Below, piece after piece: positions 1 to 6,020 of a stretch of DNA of 6,085 nucleotides (position 1 is its first letter; every line of letters begins with the position of its first letter). Made by a program: the position numbers and the translations under genes. Source of the stretch: Candidatus Thiosymbion ectosymbiont of Robbea hypermnestra (GTDB lineage: Bacteria; Pseudomonadota; Gammaproteobacteria; Chromatiales; Chromatiaceae). The notes beneath the pieces were generated by a model, which made no database searches, was not told where the DNA came from, and worked only from the letters and a program-made list of their open reading frames with translations. The stretch is from assembly GCA_020443945.1 (NCBI GenBank), contig JAIZWN010000713.1, positions 1-6,085 on the forward strand, read 5' to 3'.

Positions 1-192
1 GAAGCGCTTATCCATCTGCTCCAGGATGGTCTTGATCAGCTCGCGCTGGTGCCCGAGTTCTTCCTCGATGCGCACCATCCGCTCACGCAGCTCGACCTCG
101 TAGACCGCCGGCGGTCGGCCGAGAGCCCCCTCGGCGAGCCACTCACCCAGGTGTTCTTTGATGAATCGGATATCTTCCGCAACGAGACTCAT
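1..192 (-). CDS. N-terminal part of a small helical/coiled-coil protein, cut by the window edge
   Basis: Reading leftward from an ATG at 192-190, the frame stays open for 64 codons to the edge of the window, so only the N-terminus is visible. It begins MSLVAEDIRFIKEHLGEWLA. A stretch rich in Glu, Arg, Leu and Ile follows (about residues 31-64, YEVELRERMVRIEEEL onward) with the heptad-like hydrophobic spacing of an amphipathic helix or coiled coil. There is no signal peptide or membrane segment in the visible part, so it is probably cytoplasmic or peripheral. The composition recalls small coiled-coil proteins of the CCDC90/DUF1640 type, but that is an impression and I cannot assign a function. 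No convincing Shine-Dalgarno precedes the ATG. The choice of start rests on the natural N-terminus and on the lack of protein-like sequence upstream. The gene is divergent from the long gene starting at 442. Confidence 0.7.
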   Translation of the reverse strand, partial: MSLVAEDIRFIKEHLGEWLAEGALGRPPAVYEVELRERMVRIEEELGHQRELIKTILEQMDKRF

Positions 193-441
193 GATACTGG
201 CACATGTTCAGATAGACGGATAACCAAGTATACCTGCATATTCCTCTGCATTCTTCGCGCCTTCGGGGTGCGGAAACAGGCAACCGCCGCTGCCGTTTGT
301 CGATCTGTCATTCGGCGACCCCGATGCCGGAGCCGTCAGGTCCGCAACCCGTCGCCAGGGGTCGGGCATCCGGCAAATAATTAAACGTCATTTACTAAAT
401 TATTCTTGCGCGCACCTGGTAGCCATGCTAGCTTCCGCACC
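193..441. promoter_or_regulatory. Divergent intergenic region with AT-rich island
   Basis: These 249 bp separate two divergently transcribed genes and should hold the promoters of both. On the minus strand a TATACT hexamer (227-232) could be a -10 element about 35 bp before the left gene's ATG, but there is no good -35 partner. On the plus side, positions 375-404 form a sharp AT-rich island in otherwise GC-rich DNA, with a 7-bp inverted repeat. Nothing else is clear in the GC-rich stretch 240-370, where the overlapping open frames show no protein-like character. Confidence 0.4.
376..404. repeat. AT-rich inverted repeat upstream of the long esterase gene
   Basis: AATAATT (376-382) and AATTATT (398-404) are perfect inverted copies separated by 15 nt. 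They lie 38-66 bp before the ATG at 442. This position and base composition suit a promoter or an operator half-site pair, but no regulator can be named. Short AT-only repeats of this size can also arise by chance. Confidence 0.3.
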
Positions 442-3051
442 ATGGCGACTGGGTTGAAACGCTATGAGTTCAGCGAGCGGTTGGCCGAAATCCTCGGCGA
501 ATCCCGTCGCGACCTGCGTTTTCGCGTGACCATGCTGGTCGCGGGCGGCCTGATGGCGCCGGGTCCGCGGGGGCGTGGTTCGCCCTTGGCGACACCCCAC
601 TACGCCGCCAAGCTCTTGCTCGGGTCCATGGCCGCGCCCCGGCAGGCCCATACGGTCGACGCTATTCGTTGCTACGAACGGTTGCGCCCGACCGTCCGCA
701 CGGCGGATAGCGCAACGCCCCGCGTCACCTTGGGTCCGCGGCCCCTGCCGGGACATACGGGCCCTGCACCCGCGCCCACGCTGCCGCTGCTCTCCGGTCA
801 CCGCACCTTCGGGGATATCCTGATCCGATTGCTGGAGCTTGCCGCCAGGCCACAGACCAGAACGGACCTGATGCGGGAGCTGTTCGGCATCCAAGTCAGC
901 CGCGGGTATCCGGCAAGCGCGGTGCAGCTGGGCGCCTGGTCCGAGGGACAACGCAAGATCGTCACCCAGCGTTACGAGCCGGCCACGGGCGCCCGCCCGC
1001 CCGCCTGGCTCGATCCGGAACGGGACGGCAACCCCGATCCCGGCCTCTATCACACGGTGTTCTTACCGGCCGCCAAGCTGGTGGAGATCGGTAAGCTCAC
1101 CAGCCTTCCCGATAAGGAGAGAGCCCCCATGATCAACTTAGGACCGAAAATGGCGCATATTTCAAAGCTCGCCGGCCTCGTTCGCCAGACCCGTTTCCGC
1201 GAGCACTGGGAGAAGCTGCTGGCGACCCTGGCGACCGTTCAGGCCTGGTCGGACCGGGTCGGTACGCACGACAGCCGGCTCGTCGAGGTCCGGGATTTCG
1301 GATCGAATCCGGGCCAACTGCGGATGCTCACCTACGTCCCCGACCGGCTGCCGGCGGCAGCGCCCCTGGTCGTCCTGTTGCACGGCTGCACCCAATCCGG
1401 GGCCTCGTTCGACAAGGGCGCCGGCTGGTCGACACTCGCCGATCGGTACGGATTCGCGCTCCTGCTGCCCGAGCAGCACTGGACCAATAATCCATTGCGC
1501 TGTTTCAACTGGTTTCGTCCCGAGGATACCCGCCGGAACGGGGGCGAGGCCCTGTCCATCAGACAGATGATCGACCGCGCGGTCGGGGACCACGGGCTCG
1601 ACCACCGGCGCATCTACGTAACCGGGCTGTCATCGGGGGGCGCCATGACCTCCGTGATGCTGGCGACCTACCCCGAGGTATTCGCGGGGGGAGCGGTCCT
1701 CGCGGGCGTACCCTATCGCTCGGCGGACAACATGCAGGAGGCCTTCGAAAGCATCTTTCAGGGGCGCGGTCGCGCCCCCCGCGAATGGGGCGATCTGGTG
1801 CGCAGCGCCTCTTCCCACCAGGGGCCCTGGCCCAGGGTATCGGTCTGGCACGGCGATGCCGACTCCGCGGTAAAGCCCGTAAATGCCGACGAGATCGTCA
1901 AGCAGTGGACGGATGTGCACGGAGTGGCGGACAGCCCCAGCATCGAACGGACCCTGGCGGGTCATTCCCATCGGGTATGGCAGGGGGTGGACGGCAAACC
2001 GCTGGTCGAGTCCTACACCATTCGCGGCATGTCCCACGGCGCGCCCCTGAGCACCGGAGACCGGCCCGACCAATGCGGCACCGCGGCGCCCTTCTTCAAC
2101 GACGTCGGCATCTCCTCCGCCTTCCATATCGCCGACTTCTGGCGTCTGCTCGAGCCGGAGCTGAATGTGGCGGCCTCGGCTTCCACCAGGACCAGCGATC
2201 GGGCACGGCCCGAGACGATCAACCCCTCGCGGGACCCGAGCCATGACCGCCCGGACCCTACAGGGCCGGAGGAGCTCCCCGTGCGCGGCGTCTTCGTCGG
2301 ATCATCGGAGTCGCCGGGCGGGCGGACCGGCTCGGAACGCCAGGATCAGGCAACCGGGCCCGCCGGCGGGGAAACTCTGCCGCTGGGAATCAACGTCCAC
2401 GGAATCGTGCGCAAATCCCTGGAGGCAGCCGGCCTGGTCACGGGCGGGACACCCGCCGCCGGGGGATCGGGCGGCAGCGGCGGAATGCCGTTCGGGATCG
2501 ACGTGCCGGGAATTATCGGGACCTCCCTGGAGGCGGCGGGGGCCCTCCGCAATTCCGCCGCGCGTCCGAACGCCACCGGCCCGAAACCGGAAACGGCCGA
2601 TCCCGGTTGGCAGGGCGAGGGCTGGGAGCTGCTCGCCGACGAGCCCGGCGCCTCTCGGGATGGCCCCATCCTCTTCGGGCAGGTCTCCTCCGGCCAGGTC
2701 CGCGAAACGGGCAAGCAGATTCGCTCGACATCGCGCAAGATCGTCCTGGGCCCCAGGCCGGAGCTCAGCTACGTGCGCCGACTCGACCTCGATGCGGCGG
2801 TAAACGACCACACCAGCGCAAGCTTCAGCGTCCTGGTGGATGGCACGCCGGTGGACGAGGCCTCCGCCATCGGCATGACGCATGTCGAGTCGGAATGGTT
2901 GCAGCGGTCGGATATCGATCTCTCCCGGTTCGCGGATCGGGCCGTGACCCTGACCTTCGAGGTAGCCGCAAGCTCCAATGTCCGTAACCAGGTATCGGCC
3001 AGGGCCTGGGTGGATCGAATCCGTATCAAATCGGTTTCACCCGTGTGCTGA
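442..3051 (+). CDS. PHB-depolymerase-family esterase with extra N-terminal helical module and C-terminal beta-rich domain
   Basis: Probably hydrolyses ester bonds of polyhydroxybutyrate or related esters; family membership is seen, the substrate is inferred. The frame encodes 869 residues. Residues 1-75 and about 120-225 are unrecognised, mostly helical and basic, with a winged-helix feel. The alpha/beta-hydrolase spans about 280-573. It has the oxyanion-region motif HGCTQ (from 314), nucleophile Ser397 in GLSSGG, likely acid Asp474 in HGDADSAV and likely base His532 in GMSHG. A Gly/Pro/Ser-rich linker follows with two copies of a 24-residue motif (646-669, 682-705), then a beta-strand-rich domain (727-869). 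No signal peptide is visible, so a cytoplasmic or granule-associated role is likeliest. Simple members of the family are about 350 residues long, so this protein is unusually large. ATG 442 is preferred to TTG 406 because the protein-like sequence begins there; neither has a Shine-Dalgarno. A second start at 1129 would give a 640-residue esterase (Ser168, Asp245, His303). Confidence 0.75.
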   Translation: MATGLKRYEFSERLAEILGESRRDLRFRVTMLVAGGLMAPGPRGRGSPLATPHYAAKLLLGSMAAPRQAHTVDAIRCYERLRPTVRTADSATPRVTLGPRPLPGHTGPAPAPTLPLLSGHRTFGDILIRLLELAARPQTRTDLMRELFGIQVSRGYPASAVQLGAWSEGQRKIVTQRYEPATGARPPAWLDPERDGNPDPGLYHTVFLPAAKLVEIGKLTSLPDKERAPMINLGPKMAHISKLAGLVRQTRFREHWEKLLATLATVQAWSDRVGTHDSRLVEVRDFGSNPGQLRMLTYVPDRLPAAAPLVVLLHGCTQSGASFDKGAGWSTLADRYGFALLLPEQHWTNNPLRCFNWFRPEDTRRNGGEALSIRQMIDRAVGDHGLDHRRIYVTGLSSGGAMTSVMLATYPEVFAGGAVLAGVPYRSADNMQEAFESIFQGRGRAPREWGDLVRSASSHQGPWPRVSVWHGDADSAVKPVNADEIVKQWTDVHGVADSPSIERTLAGHSHRVWQGVDGKPLVESYTIRGMSHGAPLSTGDRPDQCGTAAPFFNDVGISSAFHIADFWRLLEPELNVAASASTRTSDRARPETINPSRDPSHDRPDPTGPEELPVRGVFVGSSESPGGRTGSERQDQATGPAGGETLPLGINVHGIVRKSLEAAGLVTGGTPAAGGSGGSGGMPFGIDVPGIIGTSLEAAGALRNSAARPNATGPKPETADPGWQGEGWELLADEPGASRDGPILFGQVSSGQVRETGKQIRSTSRKIVLGPRPELSYVRRLDLDAAVNDHTSASFSVLVDGTPVDEASAIGMTHVESEWLQRSDIDLSRFADRAVTLTFEVAASSNVRNQVSARAWVDRIRIKSVSPVC
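1113..1131 (+). promoter_or_regulatory. Internal ribosome binding site and in-frame ATG starting the esterase portion
   Basis: AAGGAGAG (1114-1121) stands at good spacing before an ATG at 1129-1131, in frame with the long gene. It is far stronger than anything before 442 or 406. A TAA in another frame (1113-1115) overlaps the Shine-Dalgarno, and a TGA (1130-1132) overlaps the ATG, which is the layout typical of a gene junction. Residues after this ATG (MINLGPKMAHISKL) read like a natural N-terminus. The site may drive separate production of a 640-residue esterase, or it may be the relic of a two-gene arrangement. Confidence 0.6.
2377..2556 (+). repeat. Duplicated 24-residue motif inside the esterase gene
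   Basis: Codons 2377-2448 and 2485-2556 encode two related segments, LPLGINVHGIVRKSLEAAGL and MPFGIDVPGIIGTSLEAAGA (plus four residues each), spaced 108 nt apart and joined by a Gly/Ser-rich spacer. Both share the pattern G-I-[ND]-V-x-G-I-[VI]-x-x-S-L-E-A-A-G. From memory, a single copy of a similar short amphipathic motif occurs near the C-terminus of related esterases; here it appears twice and is internal. Confidence 0.8.
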
Positions 3052-3148
3052 TACCCCGTTTCGCCCTTAGAGGCGGCCTGAAAGTTATGGGATCAGGGGC
3101 AAGACAAATGCCCCGTGTTTGCCGCAAAATCCCCAAGAAGAGGGTATG

Positions 3149-3169
3149 GGCGCCCGCCATGCGGGCGCC
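3149..3169 (+). terminator. Perfect 9-bp hairpin after the esterase gene
   Basis: GGCGCCCGC (3149-3157) and GCGGGCGCC (3161-3169) pair perfectly around a CAT loop, about 98 nt after the TGA of the esterase gene. The stem is very GC-rich and strong, but only TGTATT follows rather than a run of T, so intrinsic termination may be inefficient. Its place between the esterase and the nitrogen-control region supports a role in insulating the two transcripts. Confidence 0.55.
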
Positions 3170-3182
3170 TGTATTCGCGAAG

Positions 3183-3199
3183 AGCACCAAAATGGTACG
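3183..3199 (+). promoter_or_regulatory. NtrC (NRI) binding site upstream of the torF-glnK-amtB operon
   Basis: The core GCACCAAAATGGTAC (3184-3198) matches the dyad consensus GCACC-(A/T-rich)-GGTGC of the nitrogen regulator NtrC with a single deviation in the right half (GGTAC for GGTGC). It lies about 160 bp upstream of the sigma-54 promoter, within the usual range for an NtrC enhancer. The genes downstream (glnK, amtB) are classical NtrC targets. I saw no second strong dyad; isolated GGTGC half-sites occur at 3235-3239 and 3301-3305. Confidence 0.75.
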
Positions 3200-3350
3200 G
3201 CGGCTCGGGGGGCGGGTCGGGAATGTTCGATTGCGGTGCGAGCCGGGCTGTGATAAATCGACGCCAGGGACCTTGAAAAATTGCCGGGAAAAATTTTCGA
3301 GGTGCCCGAGAGGCGCCGATGGGCAGCGTCTTTGTCGGAACAGCCGGGAT

Positions 3351-3366
3351 TGGCATACTCAGTGCA
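3351..3366 (+). promoter_or_regulatory. Sigma-54 (RpoN) -24/-12 promoter
   Basis: TGGCATACTCAGTGCA fits the consensus TGGCACG-N4-TTGCA at the -24 TGGCA and -12 TGCA blocks with exactly the required spacing between the invariant GG and GC. Mismatches fall at less constrained positions. Transcription would start near 3377, giving a leader of about 80 nt before the ATG at 3459. With the NtrC site upstream, this indicates expression under nitrogen limitation. Confidence 0.75.
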
Positions 3367-3397
3367 TGGTAGAAGATTGCCGGTGTTCCACCCATAT

Positions 3398-3422
3398 TCC
3401 GGGTTGCCCGATGTACCCCGGA
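3398..3422 (+). other. Hairpin in the 5' leader of the operon
   Basis: TCCGGG (3398-3403) and CCCGGA (3417-3422) can form a 6-bp stem with a 13-nt loop inside the predicted leader transcript, ending 36 nt before the start codon. It may stabilise the mRNA or be incidental; no known riboswitch is recognised. Confidence 0.25.
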
Positions 3423-3458
3423 GCATAGATCACATTCGACTCGAAGGTTCAAAAACGC

Positions 3459-4190
3459 ATGAAATCACAAAAAATTGCCGCCACCGGCGCTGCCGTAGCC
3501 ATCCTGGCCCTATCCGGGGGCCCCATGGGCACGGCCCTGGCCGCGCCGGAGTCCCCCCACGAAATCAGCGCCAATGTGGCCCTGACCTCCAACTACATGT
3601 TCCGTGGCATCAGTCAGACCAACAATGGGGCGGCGATCCAGGGCGGGTTCGACTATGAATACACCCCCTACGATCTCTACGCCGGGGTTTGGGCCTCCAA
3701 CGTCGATAGCTCGTCTCGGGGGTACAACGGCGCCGGTATGGAGCTGGATTTTTATGCCGGTTGGGCGCCGTCCTGGAAGAACCTCGACCTGGATTTCGGC
3801 TATGTACGCTACCAGTATCCCAGGACGGAGACCTCCACGAACGATACCGACGAGTTCTACTTCGGCCTCTCCTACGATGTGGGGGATTATTTCACGCCCG
3901 GCTACACCACCTACTACAGCGATGACTTTTTCGGCGGCGGTTCCGCCTGGTATCACGACCTGAGCCTCGCAATCCCCTTGATCGAAGGCGTGTCCCTGAA
4001 CGGCCACTATGGCTGGAACCGGTTCGATACCAGCAGGAACAATTATGATGATTTCAGCATCGGTATCGCCACGGAGTACTCGGGCTTCGGGTTCGATGTG
4101 AGTTGGGTCAACCGCACCAAGAGAGGGGCCTGCTCGGCGCCCTTGCAGTGCGGGGACACGGCCGTATTCACGCTCTCCAGGTCCTTCTGA
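3459..4190 (+). CDS. TorF-family putative outer-membrane porin (TIGR02001-like)
   Basis: A 243-residue outer-membrane beta-barrel protein. Residues 1-28 are a classical Sec signal peptide (basic MKSQK, hydrophobic core, cleavage near ALA-AP). The mature protein starts with the family hallmark SANVALTSNYMFRGISQT and continues with alternating, Tyr/Trp/Phe/Asp/Gly-rich beta strands. It ends in FTLSRSF, whose terminal Phe is the usual BAM recognition signal. Cys225 and Cys231 flank a short loop near the last strand and could form a disulfide. The family (TorF/Gcw_chp) is of uncertain function and is presumed to be porin-like. GAAGG at 3443-3447 is a modest Shine-Dalgarno. It is the first gene behind the sigma-54 promoter and NtrC site, 53 nt before glnK. 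This context suggests a role in uptake of nitrogenous solutes, which is inferred. Confidence 0.85.
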   Translation: MKSQKIAATGAAVAILALSGGPMGTALAAPESPHEISANVALTSNYMFRGISQTNNGAAIQGGFDYEYTPYDLYAGVWASNVDSSSRGYNGAGMELDFYAGWAPSWKNLDLDFGYVRYQYPRTETSTNDTDEFYFGLSYDVGDYFTPGYTTYYSDDFFGGGSAWYHDLSLAIPLIEGVSLNGHYGWNRFDTSRNNYDDFSIGIATEYSGFGFDVSWVNRTKRGACSAPLQCGDTAVFTLSRSF

Positions 4191-4231
4191 CCACGGAATC
4201 CGCGGCGGTCGACAGGGCCGCCTTTCACCAT

Positions 4232-4246
4232 GGAGTCATTATCATG
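4232..4246 (+). promoter_or_regulatory. Ribosome binding site fixing the glnK start
   Basis: GGAG (4232-4235) stands 8 nt before the ATG at 4244. It marks this ATG as the start rather than upstream in-frame codons, whose translation would overlap the end of the porin gene and add a segment foreign to PII proteins. Confidence 0.7.
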
Positions 4247-4582
4247 AAACTAGTTACCGCCATCATCAAACCATTCAAGCTCGACGATGTGCGCGAGGCC
4301 CTCGCCGAGGTCGGGGTCTCCGGGATCACCGTGATCGAGGTCAAGGGCTTCGGTCGCCAGAAGGGCCACACGGAGCTTTACCGCGGCGCCGAATATGTCG
4401 TGGACTTCCTGCCCAAGATCAAGCTGGAAATCGCCGTGGACAACGATCTGCTGGACAAGGTGGTCGAGGCCATCACCAATGCCGCGCGTACCGGCAAGAT
4501 CGGAGACGGCAAGATCTTCGTCTTCGATCTCAACGAGGTCACCCGTATCCGCACCGGCGAGACCGGTCCGGACGCCCTCTGA
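4244..4582 (+). CDS. glnK: Nitrogen regulatory protein P-II, GlnK type
   Basis: A 112-residue PII protein, full length for the family. PII trimers sense 2-oxoglutarate, ATP/ADP and, through uridylylation by GlnD, glutamine. They control AmtB, GlnE and the NtrB/NtrC system. Family signature 1, YRGAEY (46-51), carries the uridylylated Tyr51 in the T-loop. Signature 2, the block beginning at Thr83 through GDGKIFVFDL (87-96), forms the B-loop ATP site. The GFGRQKGH block (35-42) at the base of the T-loop is intact, so the protein should be fully functional. It sits directly upstream of amtB with a 31-nt gap, the standard glnK-amtB pairing, and this context is why I call it GlnK rather than GlnB. 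It probably shares the sigma-54/NtrC promoter at 3351. The 53-nt gap after the porin shows no promoter I can support. Confidence 0.95.
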   Translation: MKLVTAIIKPFKLDDVREALAEVGVSGITVIEVKGFGRQKGHTELYRGAEYVVDFLPKIKLEIAVDNDLLDKVVEAITNAARTGKIGDGKIFVFDLNEVTRIRTGETGPDAL

Positions 4583-4598
4583 GCGACGGCCGTTTTTC

Positions 4599-4616
4599 AG
4601 GAGGATTTGTCCAGTG
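4599..4616 (+). promoter_or_regulatory. Strong ribosome binding site for amtB with GTG start
   Basis: A full AGGAGG (4599-4604) precedes GTG (4614-4616) by 9 nt. This fixes a GTG start; the open frame extends upstream across glnK but is not protein-like there. Confidence 0.85.
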
Positions 4617-5885
4617 GAAACCCTCGATCAAGTGACCGAGCTCGCCTATGCGCTCGATACCTTTTACTTTCTCGTATCCGGCGCTCTGGTCATGTGGATG
4701 GCCGCCGGCTTCGCCATGCTCGAGGCCGGCCTGGTGCGGGCCAAGAATACAACCGAGATCCTGACCAAAAACGTGGCCCTGTTCGCCATCGCCTGCATCA
4801 TGTACATGCTCGTGGGCTACAACATCATGTACCCGGACACCGGCAACGGCTTCATCCCCGCCTTGGCTCCGAGCTTTCTGTTCGGGGGCGATCATTCGGC
4901 CACGAAGGTGCTCGCCAGTAAGGGCGAAACCTACTATTCGGGGATGTCCGACTTCTTCTTCCAGGTGGTATTCGTGGCCACGGCCATGTCCATCGTCTCC
5001 GGCGCGGTCGCGGAACGGATGAAGCTATGGGCCTTCCTGTTGTTCGCCGTCATCCTGACCGGCTTCATCTATCCGTTGCAGGGCTACTGGAAATGGGGCG
5101 GCGGTTTTCTCGACGAGCTGGGCTTCAACGACTTCGCCGGCTCCGGCATCGTGCATCTGTGCGGCGCCTCGGCGGCCCTGGCCGGCGTGCTCCTGCTCGG
5201 CGCGCGCAAGGGCAAATACGGCAAGGACGGCTCCATCAACGCCATTCCCGGCGCCAATATGCCGCTGGCTACCCTGGGCACCTTCGTCCTGTGGCTCGGT
5301 TGGTTCGGCTTCAACGGCGGCTCGGAGCTGAAGATCTCCGACATCGGCGAGGCCAACTCGGTAGCGGCGGTGTTCGTCAACACCAATATGGCCGCCGCCG
5401 GGGGCTTGGTGGCAGCCCTGCTCACGGCGCGCGTCCTGTTCGGCAAGGCGGACCTGACCATGACCCTGAACGGCGCCCTGGCGGGTCTGGTGGCCATCAC
5501 GGCCGAGCCCCTGACCCCGGTGCCCCTGTACGCGGTCCTCATCGGGGCCGTCGGCGGTCTGCTCGTGGTCTTCTCCATCATCACCCTGGATAAGCTCCGC
5601 ATCGACGACCCGGTGGGCGCCATCTCCGTGCACGGCGTGGTAGGCATCTGGGGCCTGCTGGCCGTTCCCATTACCAACAGCGAGGCCAGCATCGGCGCCC
5701 AGCTGATCGGTCTCGGCACCATCCTGGGCTGGGTCTTTGCGACCTCCTTCATTGCCTGGTTCCTCATCAAGCTCATCATGGGCATTCGGGTGAGCGAAGA
5801 AGAGGAATGGGAAGGCGTGGATATCGGCGAATGCGGACTGGAGGCCTACCCCGAATTCGTCGGGGCCAAGGGCTCGGCGACCTGA
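4614..5885 (+). CDS. amtB: Ammonium transporter AmtB
   Basis: A 423-residue Amt/Mep/Rh-family channel of the inner membrane that moves ammonium or ammonia into the cell, normally as a trimer. About eleven hydrophobic segments are visible, starting near residue 17 (FYFLVSGALVMWM). The twin pore histidines are His181 (GSGIVHLCGAS) and His340 (VHGVVGIWG). The family blocks GAVAERM, GYWKWGGGFL and WFGFNGGSEL are intact, including the FFFQVVF region of the external gate. The C-terminal tail, EEEWEGVDIGECGLEAYPEF, is the conserved cytoplasmic segment that docks on GlnK. In it the usual E-H-G is E-C-G, a Cys for His that I treat as a lineage variant. There is no obvious cleavable signal peptide, unlike E. 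coli AmtB. It follows glnK by 31 nt in the same operon, so GlnK should regulate it by T-loop plugging. Confidence 0.96.
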   Translation: METLDQVTELAYALDTFYFLVSGALVMWMAAGFAMLEAGLVRAKNTTEILTKNVALFAIACIMYMLVGYNIMYPDTGNGFIPALAPSFLFGGDHSATKVLASKGETYYSGMSDFFFQVVFVATAMSIVSGAVAERMKLWAFLLFAVILTGFIYPLQGYWKWGGGFLDELGFNDFAGSGIVHLCGASAALAGVLLLGARKGKYGKDGSINAIPGANMPLATLGTFVLWLGWFGFNGGSELKISDIGEANSVAAVFVNTNMAAAGGLVAALLTARVLFGKADLTMTLNGALAGLVAITAEPLTPVPLYAVLIGAVGGLLVVFSIITLDKLRIDDPVGAISVHGVVGIWGLLAVPITNSEASIGAQLIGLGTILGWVFATSFIAWFLIKLIMGIRVSEEEEWEGVDIGECGLEAYPEFVGAKGSAT

Positions 5886-5919
5886 GGGGCCCCGACCGAA
5901 AGATTCGAGGTGTCCGCCT

Positions 5920-5945
5920 GGGGGCAGGGATGCCCCCTAGGGGGC
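5920..5945 (+). terminator. GC-rich hairpin(s) after amtB, likely operon terminator
   Basis: GGGGGCA (5920-5926) and TGCCCCC (5931-5937) form a perfect 7-bp stem with a GGGA loop, 34 nt after the amtB stop. The right arm can instead pair with GGGGGC (5940-5945), because GCCCCCTAGGGGGC (5932-5945) is a perfect palindrome. The T-content after it (GTTCTCAATTCTC) is moderate, so termination efficiency is uncertain. Confidence 0.55.
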
Positions 5946-5960
5946 GTTCTCAATTCTCAC

Positions 5961-5984
5961 ACAAAGGCACCAAGCCACAAAGGG
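5961..5984. repeat. Three degenerate 8-nt tandem units
   Basis: ACAAAGGC, ACCAAGCC and ACAAAGGG follow each other directly, differing at two or three positions. This is a short low-complexity tract in non-coding DNA. Similar ACAAAGGCAC-type tracts are something I recall from proteobacterial intergenic DNA, without being able to name a family. Confidence 0.35.
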
Positions 5985-6020
5985 ATCGTGGATCATGGGT
6001 AAGGCGCCCGTTGGCCGTCA

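Noticed and set aside
227..232. TATACT as a firm -10 promoter of the left gene
   Set aside because: No -35 hexamer exists at suitable spacing, so I mention it only as a weak candidate within the intergenic region.
49..384. Plus-strand open frame of 111 codons at the left end
   Set aside because: It is antisense to the convincing minus-strand gene start at 1-192. Its translation is Arg/Cys-rich and unlike a folded protein, and there is no ribosome binding site.
400..1053. Minus-strand open frame opposite the start of the long gene
   Set aside because: Long antisense frames are expected in GC-rich coding DNA. The translation is Gly/Arg/Gln-rich without motifs, whereas the plus strand reads as a natural protein.
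3045..3428. Open frames on both strands between the esterase and the porin
   Set aside because: They span the terminator hairpin, the NtrC site and the sigma-54 promoter. The translations are rich in Cys, Arg and Pro and resemble no protein.
4103..4243. Upstream in-frame extension of glnK
   Set aside because: It would overlap the end of the porin gene and add residues foreign to PII proteins. The ATG at 4244 has a proper Shine-Dalgarno and gives a full-length 112-residue PII.
4395..4613. Upstream in-frame extension of amtB
   Set aside because: It is an Arg/Ser/Pro-rich shadow of glnK. AGGAGG plus GTG at 4614 is a clear start and gives a normal-length transporter.
5084..5785. Long minus-strand frames opposite amtB
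   Set aside because: These are mirror frames of a strongly conserved membrane-protein gene, with no ribosome binding site or domain.
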